This document shows positions 1-8,858 of a stretch of DNA of 64,000 nt, piece after piece. Every line of letters begins with the position of its first letter. Within the stretch, counting starts at the first letter, position 1. This DNA is from Riemerella columbipharyngis (GTDB taxonomy: Bacteria; Bacteroidota; Bacteroidia; Flavobacteriales; Weeksellaceae): the NCBI RefSeq assembly GCF_900101995.1, contig NZ_FNAS01000005.1:28397-92396 (forward strand), in the 5' to 3' direction. The translations under genes and the position numbers were made by a program. Below the pieces are notes generated by a model that saw nothing but the letters and a program-made list of their open reading frames with translations, ran no database searches and had not been told where the DNA came from.

Positions 1-1
1 T

Positions 2-376
2 TTACCGTTTATGCTATCAGCTCCGGCTCAAGGGGTTATTGCCGTAGCAGGGAATAGTAGTAACATAGAACTAAACACTCTAATCTCAAATATCAACCAT
101 AGACCTACGGAAATCTGCGTAACGATAGAACGGCAATTTCTACAAACTTTAGAAGGCGGCTGCACTGCCCCTATTGGAGCTTTTGCCTCATTTTTAGATG
201 ACGGAAAAATTCATTTTCAGGGATGGTTATGTTCCTTAGACGGAACTAAATGCTTAGACAAAACCGAAGTTTTTCACTATACTGAAGATATCAACTACGG
301 AGAAAATTTTGCTAAAAACCTCCTCGAACAAGGCGGCAAAGAGCTGATGCAAGAGATAAAAAACACTCTCAACTAA
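2..376 (+). CDS. hemC: Porphobilinogen deaminase (hydroxymethylbilane synthase), C-terminal part
   Basis: This is the C-terminal part of HemC, which joins four porphobilinogens into hydroxymethylbilane in the cytoplasm. The reading frame is open back to base 2, so the gene begins outside the window and the first visible ATG (base 11) is internal. The stretch MLSAPAQG matches the conserved LPAxGQGA segment. GGCTAPIG carries the cysteine that binds the dipyrromethane cofactor. hemD follows after 8 bases and hemE after that, so this is the front of a tetrapyrrole operon. Confidence 0.93.
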   Translation, partial: LPFMLSAPAQGVIAVAGNSSNIELNTLISNINHRPTEICVTIERQFLQTLEGGCTAPIGAFASFLDDGKIHFQGWLCSLDGTKCLDKTEVFHYTEDINYGENFAKNLLEQGGKELMQEIKNTLN

Positions 377-384
377 CTTTGACA

Positions 385-1038
385 ATGAAAAAAATACTAT
401 TCACCAAACAGCTTGAAACTGATTTGATATCAGATGTTTTAAGGCAAGTTTGCGAATGGGATTTTGAAACATTTATAGAGGCCAAAACCATTGAAATTAA
501 ACCATTTGACTTAGAAAACTCATCTCTTATTTTCACAAGTGCCAATGCCGTAAAAGCTTTTTTAGAAAATCATTTTAAGTATAATGAAAATCCAACATAT
601 ACCGTAGGCAAAAAGACAAAAAATATATTAGAACAAAACGGAATACAAGTAAAAGCCTGTACTGAAAATGCTATCTCTTTGGCCCAAATAATTTGTAGCC
701 AATACAGACACGAAGCTTTTATTCACTTTTGCGGAAACTTGGCTTTAGATACTTTAGAGAAGACATTAGAAGAACAAAATATTCCTTATCAAAAAAAAGA
801 AATTTATACGACAAAGAAACTCTACCCTATAATTAAAAAACAGTATGAGGCCATAGTATTTTTTAGCCCGAGTGGTGTAGAAAGCTATTTCGAACATAAC
901 GAAAATGTAAAGAAATATTTCTGCATAGGTGAAACAACCGCTAAAACACTTCGCCATTATACTAAAAAGCCTATTTTTGTAAGTGAAAATCCAACATTGG
1001 ATAGTATATTAAATTTAATTAAAATAAAATTATCATAA
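385..1038 (+). CDS. hemD: Uroporphyrinogen-III synthase
   Basis: HemD cyclises hydroxymethylbilane to uroporphyrinogen III, inverting ring D. The family is poorly conserved in sequence. The call rests on length (about 217 residues), the two-lobed HEM4-like pattern ([13 protein letters not shown] early, [14 protein letters not shown] late, then [10 protein letters not shown]), and position between hemC and hemE. I place the start at the ATG at 385 (MKKILFTKQ). An in-frame TTG lies six bases upstream, but starting at MKKI leaves normal spacing from the hemC stop at 376. Confidence comes from context plus motifs. Confidence 0.9.
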   Translation: MKKILFTKQLETDLISDVLRQVCEWDFETFIEAKTIEIKPFDLENSSLIFTSANAVKAFLENHFKYNENPTYTVGKKTKNILEQNGIQVKACTENAISLAQIICSQYRHEAFIHFCGNLALDTLEKTLEEQNIPYQKKEIYTTKKLYPIIKKQYEAIVFFSPSGVESYFEHNENVKKYFCIGETTAKTLRHYTKKPIFVSENPTLDSILNLIKIKLS

Positions 1039-1058
1039 AAATAAAAGACGACAAATAT

Positions 1059-2084
1059 ATGATTAAGAACGATTTATATCTAAAAGCTCTACGCGGAGAA
1101 GAGGTAGAACGCCCACCGGTATGGATGATGAGGCAGGCAGGCAGATTTCTTCCGGAGTTTAGAGAGATGAGAGACCAGTACGACTTCTTCACAAGATGCA
1201 GGACACCCGAGCTCGCATCAGAAATTACGATGATGCCGATAAGGAGGTTTCCACTGGATGCCGCTATTTTATTTTCGGATATCTTGGTTGTTCCACAAGC
1301 TATGGGAATAGATTTTGAGATGAAACCCGGCGTGGGACCTTGGCTGGAAACCTCTATTAGAACAATGGAGCAAGTCAAAAATATTTCTGTACCCAATGTA
1401 GATGACACCTTGGGATATGTTTTTGATGCCATAGAACTCACGCTTCAAAAATTAAATAACGAAATTCCTTTAATCGGTTTTGCAGGAAGCCCTTGGACTA
1501 TACTATGCTATTGTGTAGAAGGAAAAGGCAGCAAGGCTTTTGATATTGCAAAATCTTTTTGTTTTAAAAATCCCGAAGCGGCACATCTTTTATTACAAAA
1601 AATTACAGACACTACTATAGCTTACCTGAAAAGAAAAGTAGAAAAAGGCGTATCTGCGGTTCAGATATTTGATTCCTGGGGAGGGATGCTTTCTCCGGAA
1701 GATTACCAAACATTTTCTTGGCAATATATCAATCAAATAGTAGAAGCACTAAGCCCTATTACCCATGTAGTAGTTTTTGGAAAAGGCTGTTGGTTTGCAC
1801 TAGAGGAAATGACACTTTCCAAAGCCTCGGCACTTGGAGTAGATTGGACGATCACTCCGGAAAATGCAAGAAAACTCACTCGCAATTCTATGACTCTGCA
1901 AGGGAATTTCGATCCGGCAAGACTACATTCGTCTCCTGAAACCATTCGCAAAATGGTTCACGAAATGATTTCCCGTTTTGGTAAAGACCGTTATATCGTT
2001 AATCTTGGGCACGGCATCCTTCCAAATATACCGATAGAAAATGCTGAAGCATTTATAAAAGCTGTGGTAGAATTTAAAACTTGA
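1059..2084 (+). CDS. hemE: Uroporphyrinogen decarboxylase
   Basis: HemE removes four acetate carboxyls from uroporphyrinogen III to give coproporphyrinogen III. Both family signatures are present: [10 protein letters not shown] at residues 20-29 and [16 protein letters not shown] at about 140-155. The substrate-binding Asp lies in [10 protein letters not shown] near residue 74. The length of 341 residues is normal. It follows hemD by 20 bases, and a hairpin at 2102-2137 closes the operon. Confidence 0.97.
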   Translation: MIKNDLYLKALRGEEVERPPVWMMRQAGRFLPEFREMRDQYDFFTRCRTPELASEITMMPIRRFPLDAAILFSDILVVPQAMGIDFEMKPGVGPWLETSIRTMEQVKNISVPNVDDTLGYVFDAIELTLQKLNNEIPLIGFAGSPWTILCYCVEGKGSKAFDIAKSFCFKNPEAAHLLLQKITDTTIAYLKRKVEKGVSAVQIFDSWGGMLSPEDYQTFSWQYINQIVEALSPITHVVVFGKGCWFALEEMTLSKASALGVDWTITPENARKLTRNSMTLQGNFDPARLHSSPETIRKMVHEMISRFGKDRYIVNLGHGILPNIPIENAEAFIKAVVEFKT

Positions 2085-2101
2085 TATAATAAACATCAAA
2101 C

Positions 2102-2137
2102 AAAAAAACCGCCTCATCAAACAGAGACGGTTTTTTA
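2102..2137. terminator. Hairpin terminator between hemE and the convergent barrel gene
   Basis: An A-run, CCGCCTC, a short loop, GAGACGG and a T-run form a stem with one mismatch, flanked by A and T tracts. It can terminate the hem operon on plus and the convergent outer-membrane gene on minus. Confidence 0.75.
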
Positions 2138-2155
2138 TTTTACTTAAAATCAATA

Positions 2156-2719
2156 TTATCTATCTTTCAAAGCAGCTTCTACTTTAGATGATGGTAAATA
2201 AATTTGGAATCCTACATTAAGACCTAAATTACCTTTCCCTGCAGAACTTCCAGCTCCTACCAAAGCATTAAACTTAAGTAATGCATCTAAGCTTACATTT
2301 TTAGTAATAAAGTAAGAATATCCGGCTCCTATACCTAAATCTACACCATTAGTAGAAGAACCTCCACTGCTTACATTGTTTCCTCCGAAGCCTACATTAC
2401 CTTGAGCAAAGAATCTTCCGTTTTTAAGCAAATGGTCTGCTTGAGCATCACTAAGGTAATATCTAGTAAATGCACCTAAAGACCAATCGGTTTGTGTAGC
2501 ATTTTTTCCTGTAGGTTTAGTTAATGACAAACCTACTTCACCTCCTACTACCCAATTATCTTTAATAAAGTAACCTACTTGAGGGGTTAGAGCAACATTT
2601 AATCCATTAGTAAATTTCATGTGTGCTACTTGTCCACCTACCATCCAGTTTCCTTCTTGGATTTGAGCACTCGCTACACCAGCTGCCAAAATAGCAGCAC
2701 CTAAAAATAGTTTTTTCAT
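2156..2719 (-). CDS. Small outer-membrane beta-barrel protein
   Basis: This is a 187-residue exported protein. The first 18 residues (MKKLFLGAAILAAGVASA) form a clean signal peptide. The rest alternates glycine-rich beta strands (NWMVGGQVAHMKF, VGYFIKDNWVVGGEVGL, FAQGNVGFGG, VDLGIGAGYSYFITKNVSLDALLKF) and ends in a strand with aromatics (VGFQIYLP), as in the porin-like beta-barrel family PF13505. No ligand or enzymatic role can be read from the sequence. Its neighbours (hem genes, gld genes) do not suggest a function. A second barrel of the same style, interrupted by a stop codon, lies at 29.4 kb. Confidence 0.8.
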   Translation of the reverse strand: MKKLFLGAAILAAGVASAQIQEGNWMVGGQVAHMKFTNGLNVALTPQVGYFIKDNWVVGGEVGLSLTKPTGKNATQTDWSLGAFTRYYLSDAQADHLLKNGRFFAQGNVGFGGNNVSSGGSSTNGVDLGIGAGYSYFITKNVSLDALLKFNALVGAGSSAGKGNLGLNVGFQIYLPSSKVEAALKDR

Positions 2720-2904
2720 AATTCAATTATTTTATTTAAGTTTTATTTTTTTATAAAATCACAACCCACAGTACAAATACCGTGCCTAATTCATCAAATA
2801 TAAAAATACGAATTATTTAATTACTATAAATTTCAAAAAAATCTTAGCCTCATTTAATTTCGTTTAGACTAAAAAAGTTATTAATTCACTCTGAATATAG
2901 CTTT

Positions 2905-3960
2905 TTAGCTTTGATTATTAGCATTAAAGCGATATACACCAACTTCCTCCGGTAGAGGCACATTGTGTTCTATGTTCTGATATAGTAATTCCGAGAAATA
3001 ATTTCCATTAAGAATCCCTCTTGCCCCTAATCCGTTAAATATAAACATATTATCATAATAGCGGTGTCTTCCCACAAGCGGACGCCTATCTTTTACCGTA
3101 GGTCTAAAACCGTAATGTGCGGAGAGTAATTCGTAATCGTGCTTATAAAATTCGGACAACCCCTGCTCCAGCTGAGAAACTGCTTTTTCATCTATTCCCT
3201 CATTGGTATTTTCCCTATCGTATGTACCGCCGTAGTAGCAAAACTCTTGCTCATTAGAAAAAAGAAAATGCTTCTTCTTTATCGTTAATGAGCTATCTAC
3301 TGCTTTAGAGAGCTTAATATTGATATGATGCCCTTTATTGGAACGAATATCCAAATCATTGAAATAAGGATTCTCTCTAACCTTAATACCTTCTGCAAAA
3401 AGAATATTCTTAAACCGAATTCCATCATAAACAGATTGTTTCATATCCAATCTATCATAGATAAACTTTTCTTGGATAAGGCAACCCTGCTCCTGCAAAT
3501 AGCCCAACATCGAATGAAAAAAATTATTGACATCCAAACGAGCCGAATGTTCCACCATCCCTGTTCCAAAAGGATTTTCTACCCCCTCTATATAGCTAAA
3601 ATTTGGGCTAAGGAAATGTTTCAGTTTCGGGTTTTCATCATACTTTTTAAGCCAAAGTTTCTTTTCTTGCTCATCGTGGAAAATACGGTGTATAGGCGCT
3701 TTGATAAGAAACGATTCTTTGGTGTATTGCTTCATTTCTTCCAAGGTTTCCTCAAGGGCAGAAATCTGCTCTGCTGCTTTCCAAAAAGTAGTAAATTTCT
3801 TTAGTACCACAGGATTGATAATCCCCGCAGAAACTTGAGATGCTCCCCTTTCTCCGTCATAGAACACTACGAAACTTTTATTATTTTTAATAAGCCTATG
3901 AGCATAGAACATTGCTGCATAGCCTCCTCCTACAATAATGTATCCTTTTGTTTTCATCAT
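2905..3960 (-). CDS. FAD-dependent oxidoreductase, DAO family
   Basis: A 351-residue protein with an N-terminal dinucleotide-binding fold (YIIVGGGYAAMFYAHRL, residues about 7-23) and a C-terminal FAD-contacting GLGARGIL motif. This is the pattern of D-amino-acid-oxidase-like (DAO, glycine oxidase/MnmC-type) flavoproteins. RPTVKDRRPLVG before the C-terminus is also typical. The substrate is unknown. It lies directly behind gldN, and its start codon (two adjacent ATGs at 3960 and 3957) abuts the T-run of the gldN terminator. A TAnnTTTG box in that terminator loop may give it a very short leader. Confidence 0.82.
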   Translation of the reverse strand: MMKTKGYIIVGGGYAAMFYAHRLIKNNKSFVVFYDGERGASQVSAGIINPVVLKKFTTFWKAAEQISALEETLEEMKQYTKESFLIKAPIHRIFHDEQEKKLWLKKYDENPKLKHFLSPNFSYIEGVENPFGTGMVEHSARLDVNNFFHSMLGYLQEQGCLIQEKFIYDRLDMKQSVYDGIRFKNILFAEGIKVRENPYFNDLDIRSNKGHHINIKLSKAVDSSLTIKKKHFLFSNEQEFCYYGGTYDRENTNEGIDEKAVSQLEQGLSEFYKHDYELLSAHYGFRPTVKDRRPLVGRHRYYDNMFIFNGLGARGILNGNYFSELLYQNIEHNVPLPEEVGVYRFNANNQS

Positions 3961-3965
3961 AAAAA

Positions 3966-3990
3966 AACCTGAGCAAAGATACTCAGGTTT
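3966..3990 (-). terminator. gldN terminator with an embedded promoter-like box
   Basis: A perfect 9-bp stem (AAACCTGAG / CTCAGGTTT) with a short loop is followed on minus by a T-run that ends at the ATG of the FAD oxidoreductase gene. The loop and stem edge read TATCTTTG on minus (3974-3981), matching the Bacteroidota -7 box TAnnTTTG. No convincing -33 TTTG is visible, so the promoter reading is tentative. Confidence 0.75.
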
Positions 3991-4011
3991 TGATATTAAA
4001 AAAATATTTTT

Positions 4012-4926
4012 TTAATAATTCCACAAATCATTTTCCATTTGTAAAATTTGGTCTTTTATTTTATCACTTTCTTCCAGCTGTCCTTCGGCATCATTAGGAA
4101 TATAATCTTTTATCACGCCATTCCCCATACCATTATCAGCTTTATAGATTACAGTAGAAAATCTTCTTGCATTAAGAATATCATCAAAGGTAATATTAGA
4201 AGATAAGTTTTTACCATTGAATACCACCGTATTTGCTGTTACATTGCGTGCATCCGGATAGAATATCCAAAATAAATCCACCAAATCTTCTTTTCCTCCG
4301 AAGTTTTGCCCAAGTGTTTGAGGATCTGGTCCCATTGGGGCGATTCCCAATAGGCGGTATTTCATCTCGCCATCTCTGGCATCTATATACCACATTCCTT
4401 TTATTTTCAGCATCTTAATATCTTTAGACTTAGTCTCATAGACATCGGTCCCTGCCTTTTTATCCTCTTCAGTAATTTTTTGTCCGCTATTGATTTTATC
4501 AATCAGCCAATCCGAAGTGGCAACTCTGCTAAGTCTTTGGCTCGTTTCTTCAGGAGTAAGCTTTTGGACAAAGTTGTCATCATCATATACTTCCGTAATA
4601 CTGCCCCCTTTTATACCATCTATAAGTACCTGATATAAAGACTTGCTTTGAGAAACCAAGCCATCGGAATTATGATAAATAGGCTGATTTAATTTATCGT
4701 TTAAATCAATAATTTCCCAAACCACTATACTTTTCAAAATATCTTTATCGTTGATATAGCCATACTTCAGGGGAGTAGCCTTAGTGGATACAATAGAATC
4801 TCCTATTTTCTCTTCGTTTTGCTCTCTCAACTTCCTAAACTCCTCCGGAGATTTCGCATTAAGAATATTCTGAGCAAAAGAAAACGCAGATCCAAAAATC
4901 AAGGCACCACAAATTATTTTTTTCAT
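4012..4926 (-). CDS. gldN: Gliding motility / type IX secretion protein GldN
   Basis: GldN (PorN) is a periplasmic partner of the GldK outer-membrane ring in type IX secretion. The sequence shows a signal peptide (MKKIICGALIFGSAFSFAQ) and characteristic GldN segments (KYGYINDKDILKSIVVWEIIDLND, then WYIDARDGEMKYRLLGIAPMGPD, then DLFWIFYPDARN). I chose the ATG at 4926 rather than 4950: it gives a proper signal peptide and a 25-base gap to gldM, whereas the longer form adds eight poorly suited residues. It is the last gene of the gldKLMN set, and a hairpin terminator follows. Confidence 0.95.
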   Translation of the reverse strand: MKKIICGALIFGSAFSFAQNILNAKSPEEFRKLREQNEEKIGDSIVSTKATPLKYGYINDKDILKSIVVWEIIDLNDKLNQPIYHNSDGLVSQSKSLYQVLIDGIKGGSITEVYDDDNFVQKLTPEETSQRLSRVATSDWLIDKINSGQKITEEDKKAGTDVYETKSKDIKMLKIKGMWYIDARDGEMKYRLLGIAPMGPDPQTLGQNFGGKEDLVDLFWIFYPDARNVTANTVVFNGKNLSSNITFDDILNARRFSTVIYKADNGMGNGVIKDYIPNDAEGQLEESDKIKDQILQMENDLWNY

Positions 4927-4951
4927 TTTTAAGAATCGTTTAATTACCATA

Positions 4952-6505
4952 TTATTGAACGTTAATCACTACGGGAGAAATATTCCTTAGCATTTGGCCA
5001 CCCAATCCCGTTGCTGTAGCTTGAATATCAAAAACATAAACCACATCTCCATTTCCAAGATTAGCAACCTGAGAGGCTATAGATGACAAGCTGTTCCCGC
5101 TAATAGTCATTGCCACTTTACCCGGAATTTTCACTTTAAAACTGGTTACCGTAAAACTTACTGGGAAATCAAAATCTGGTATTGCAGCACTTACCGTTTG
5201 ATTTTTGATAGAGCTTGCCGGCATTGTTACTACATTTTCGCCTCTGATTTGTCCCTGAGGCTTAGGAATACTTTTTATTCTGAATGGGAATGTGGCAGAA
5301 GTCATTTTACCATTTGGTAATTGTCCGGATACTGTGATATTTACCATATTTCCGCCTCCCGGTTTTATAATCCACTTGCCTCTGCCTCCGGATACAGACG
5401 CACCCGGTGCCGAGAGCTTCACTTGGGAATTATCTACGCCAAGCATTGTTACAGACACAGGATTATCCACTCCTCTATAAAGGACATTCATCTTATCGGC
5501 TGAAACTACCGCTCCACTCTGCAAGGCTACTTCCTTTGGTCCCGCTATCACACGATAAGAGTGAGAGTACGGAAGTGTAATAACTCTGCCATTAGCATCT
5601 TTGAATGTAATATCTCCTTTGAAACTGTAATCTCCTACCGTACTGGTATTAAGAACTTTAAACCCTTGTCCGTCTGCTACTCTATCCACCCCGGATATGG
5701 TCATTCCGGGTATAGAGCTGGCGTAAGTTCCCACAACTACTTTTGCCGTTGCATTATCCCCTTGCAAAATTACAGTAGGTGCCGCCACTATTGCCTCAAA
5801 TGCATTAAATTTAATATTAGCATCTATTTTCTCTTTAAGCATATTAGCCAAAGCATCTGATTGCAAGTTTCTGGCTTCGGATTCTATAACTTCCAAATTA
5901 GCGAGAGCCGCTACCAAAGGCTGGTTATAAAACTTATAAATCAACCAATCCTTTTTTACTTTCGTTACCTCTGTATTAAAAGATGTTTTAGCTCTCTCAA
6001 TAATAGGTTTATTCTGCTGATTATCAGGAAATATCTGTAAAGTGGTATTTTTCACCTCTTCCATCAGATTTTTCAATTTTTTGGCATTATCACTAGGAGC
6101 ACCTTCATTAGCTTTATTAAAAAAGTAATGAGTAGAAGCATCTGTATTGTTCAACGCATTGAAATCAAAATCATCTGAACGATTAGAAGTATCTCCTGCA
6201 AATTTTCTCATTTCGGTTTTAGAAGATTCGATAAAAACAACCAACTTATTGATTTTATCTTTGAGCAGCTTATAATCTGCATATGGCTTTGTGAAATCTT
6301 CAGAATTCATAGCTTTCTGCTGGAGTGTTTCTTCAAAAATCTTGTTCTTTTTCTCTGTCAATTCAGTAGCTTCCCCCAAAGATTCTTTAGTGTCATTATA
6401 AGACCTGATGATTTCTTGGTCTATTTGCATAGCCAGCATTGCGATGAAAACCAGATACATCAGGTTGATCATCTTCTGACGGGGGGATAAATTTTCTTTT
6501 GCCAT
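4952..6505 (-). CDS. gldM: Gliding motility / type IX secretion motor protein GldM
   Basis: GldM (PorM) spans the inner membrane once and reaches through the periplasm to the GldKN ring, passing proton-motive energy from GldL. A single membrane helix lies at about residues 12-28 (MINLMYLVFIAMLAM) after a short cytoplasmic tail (ENLSPRQK). The remaining 490 residues are periplasmic: helical at first, then a series of beta-rich domains ending in VINVQ. The length of 517 residues is as expected. It lies 46 bases after gldL and 25 before gldN. Confidence 0.97.
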   Translation of the reverse strand: MAKENLSPRQKMINLMYLVFIAMLAMQIDQEIIRSYNDTKESLGEATELTEKKNKIFEETLQQKAMNSEDFTKPYADYKLLKDKINKLVVFIESSKTEMRKFAGDTSNRSDDFDFNALNNTDASTHYFFNKANEGAPSDNAKKLKNLMEEVKNTTLQIFPDNQQNKPIIERAKTSFNTEVTKVKKDWLIYKFYNQPLVAALANLEVIESEARNLQSDALANMLKEKIDANIKFNAFEAIVAAPTVILQGDNATAKVVVGTYASSIPGMTISGVDRVADGQGFKVLNTSTVGDYSFKGDITFKDANGRVITLPYSHSYRVIAGPKEVALQSGAVVSADKMNVLYRGVDNPVSVTMLGVDNSQVKLSAPGASVSGGRGKWIIKPGGGNMVNITVSGQLPNGKMTSATFPFRIKSIPKPQGQIRGENVVTMPASSIKNQTVSAAIPDFDFPVSFTVTSFKVKIPGKVAMTISGNSLSSIASQVANLGNGDVVYVFDIQATATGLGGQMLRNISPVVINVQ

Positions 6506-6551
6506 TTAAGAGTTTTTTATTAAAAAAATATAAAATTTATTAAAAGAAATA

Positions 6552-7238
6552 TTATCCTTTCATTGCAGTAAGCATTCCTCCATAAACTCTATTCAAATTA
6601 TTGAGGTTAGCCGTTAGAGAATCTAATTCTTGATTAAATTTTTCGGATTGTTCTGCCGATTTTTGTAAATCCAACACATATTTTTTATGAAGTTCTGTTT
6701 CGCTTCTTCCATGTTCTAATTGTATGGCATATAGAGCGTTCATATTTTCCAGATGAGACGCCGCCAAAGCAAGCTGGTCATTATACTTTTGTGTAGACTG
6801 TGATACATCCACTGTACTATTAATTTGATCGACTGCACTAGAAAAATTATCAATTCCTGATTTAAGTCTCTCAAAAAGAGATACATCTACTTTGGCTTCT
6901 GCCAACATTTTATCCAATTTTTCGGAAAGAGAAGTTTCTAATTGTTTAATTTCCTCCACCTGATGAGACACCGCTTTTCTTGCTTTCGGTTCTGCATTAG
7001 CATCCAATAGCTCCGGATAAACATTTTCCCATGCATATTTCTCTTCTACTACAGGCGGATTAAATGCATAAAGCAAGAAAATGAACGCCTCTGTAATCAG
7101 CCCTGCTCCTAATACATAGGTAGGATTTACAAGTCCTCCGAAAGTTGTATGTGTCATTTTAAAAAATGCACCGATAATAACCACTGATGCACCAATGGAA
7201 TATACAAAATTTAATGTTTTATCACTTAGTTTTAACAT
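6552..7238 (-). CDS. gldL: Gliding motility / type IX secretion motor protein GldL
   Basis: GldL (PorL) is the cytoplasmic-membrane partner of GldM in the proton-driven rotary motor of type IX secretion. Two membrane helices are visible, at about 11-27 and 41-59. The second carries Glu50 (GLITEAFIFLLYAF), matching the conserved intramembrane glutamate known to matter for GldLM function. The cytoplasmic remainder (about 70-228) is a long coiled coil rich in Glu, Lys and Leu. It is 8 bases from gldK. Confidence 0.96.
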   Translation of the reverse strand: MLKLSDKTLNFVYSIGASVVIIGAFFKMTHTTFGGLVNPTYVLGAGLITEAFIFLLYAFNPPVVEEKYAWENVYPELLDANAEPKARKAVSHQVEEIKQLETSLSEKLDKMLAEAKVDVSLFERLKSGIDNFSSAVDQINSTVDVSQSTQKYNDQLALAASHLENMNALYAIQLEHGRSETELHKKYVLDLQKSAEQSEKFNQELDSLTANLNNLNRVYGGMLTAMKG

Positions 7239-7246
7239 ATTATTTT

Positions 7247-8668
7247 TTATTTAGTTTGTTTTCTTTTAAATTTAGCAGCACCTTCCGGGATACTTTGTAC
7301 GGTTCTAAATCCTATATAGCTTCTTGCCGAATCTTTGTTTTCCCAGTTTCTGTAAGAAGTCATCAGCGTGAAGCCTACATCTTTCCAAGAGCCGCCTCTC
7401 ACTGATTTTCTTGTATCCATATAATCTTTATTGGATATTGACGGATTTAGAGTAGATGAGAAATTGTAAGTCGCATTATTGTACGGAGACTCTGTCCACT
7501 CTGAAACATTACCTGCCATATCATAAAGTCCAAAATCATTTTTATGAAAAGACTTTACAGGTGCAGTATAGGTATAAGTCCCTTTTTTCTTATCTTCTAT
7601 ATAGTCTCCCCTCTTCGGTTTGAAGTTAGCCAAATAACAGCCTCTGTCATCTATCAAATAAGGAGTTCCCCACGGATAAGTTGCATTTTCGTGTCCACCT
7701 TTAGCAGCATACTCCCATTCTGCCTCTGTAGGAAGGCGGAAAGCCATAGGAGCTTGTTTTTTCTTTTTAAGAGATTGGTTATAGTCTCTTTTTATTTTAG
7801 TTCTAAAATCACAATATGCACTGGCTTGATCCCAAGTAACGCCTACTACAGGATAGTTTTTGTAAGCATTATTCCAAAAATAGCCATCGTACAACGGTTC
7901 ATTATAAGCATAATCAAAATCCTTCTTCCAAACCAATGTATCCGGATAAACGCTGATGCTGTTTTTCTTGACATACTCATTAACCTTTTTCCCACCAACA
8001 ATTTTTCCTTTAATATCCTCCCACTGAAATGCATACTTCAGTTTTCTGGTATCAATAGCTCTCACACCATCTTTTCTCTCATTTGGCGGGAGATACATAG
8101 ACTCTATAATTTCAGCATACTTCACATCGGGATAATCAGAAGTATTCCATCTAAGAGGTACAGACCAGTCTAATCTGCGGGAATCATTGGAATAGCCGTC
8201 TCTACCGCCTTTCGAATCAAGGTATTTTTGATAAGCACTCTCATTGTCCCCTACTTTTTTCGCTAAATAGGCATAGTCTGCAATACCATTCCCTGTATCT
8301 CCTCCCGAGGAAGCGTCTCCTGCTGCCTCTGCCAGTAAAGTTCTGGCAATAGAATCCCTCACATAATTAACAAAAACCCTATATTGGGCATTAGTTACTT
8401 CTGTTTCATCCATAAAGAATGAAGATACCGTAACTGTTTTCAGCGGTGCTTTCTCCGGTGTATTGGTAAAGTCTTTATCCGCCATACCCATTACAAAAGA
8501 ACCTCCGGGAATGGCTACCATACCATAAGGACGCTCAGCCACAAAAGATTTTGCTTTTTCTTTAGGAATCAATTCTCCTTTTTTCCCGGGTTTCCCTACC
8601 AAAGAACCTTTATGCGAACAAGATACAACAGTACCTGCCGATAAAAGTATGTAGATCACTTTTTTCAT
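7247..8668 (-). CDS. gldK: Gliding motility / type IX secretion lipoprotein GldK
   Basis: GldK (PorK) is an outer-membrane lipoprotein that forms the periplasmic ring with GldN. The N-terminus is a lipoprotein signal with the lipidated Cys at 17 (GTVVSC). From about residue 50 on it has a formylglycine-generating-enzyme-like fold (AIPGGSFVMG, DETEVTNAQYRVFV, FRLPTEAEWEYAAKGG, YDMAGNVSEWTESP, RGGSW, YIGFRTV), which in GldK is structural. First gene of gldKLMN. The 190-base gap before it towards glmS holds no clear promoter box. Confidence 0.96.
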   Translation of the reverse strand: MKKVIYILLSAGTVVSCSHKGSLVGKPGKKGELIPKEKAKSFVAERPYGMVAIPGGSFVMGMADKDFTNTPEKAPLKTVTVSSFFMDETEVTNAQYRVFVNYVRDSIARTLLAEAAGDASSGGDTGNGIADYAYLAKKVGDNESAYQKYLDSKGGRDGYSNDSRRLDWSVPLRWNTSDYPDVKYAEIIESMYLPPNERKDGVRAIDTRKLKYAFQWEDIKGKIVGGKKVNEYVKKNSISVYPDTLVWKKDFDYAYNEPLYDGYFWNNAYKNYPVVGVTWDQASAYCDFRTKIKRDYNQSLKKKKQAPMAFRLPTEAEWEYAAKGGHENATYPWGTPYLIDDRGCYLANFKPKRGDYIEDKKKGTYTYTAPVKSFHKNDFGLYDMAGNVSEWTESPYNNATYNFSSTLNPSISNKDYMDTRKSVRGGSWKDVGFTLMTSYRNWENKDSARSYIGFRTVQSIPEGAAKFKRKQTK

Positions 8669-8858
8669 CTGATGATGTTTATTTCTATTTTTAATTTTAA
8701 ACTATTCCAAATCCCTAATATACTAGGCAATTATTTCAGCCCATAAATATAAATATTTTTCACAAAGTAAAAACATATATCTGCTAAACGATTTTTTTTA
8801 TCAATTATTTTATCCAAAGAGAAAAACATTTACCCTCCTTTTCTAAAACATTAGACTT

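Noticed and set aside
7544..8173. 209-residue plus-strand frame opposite gldK
   Set aside because: It is antisense to the well-supported gldK, has no recognisable motif and looks like a shadow frame.
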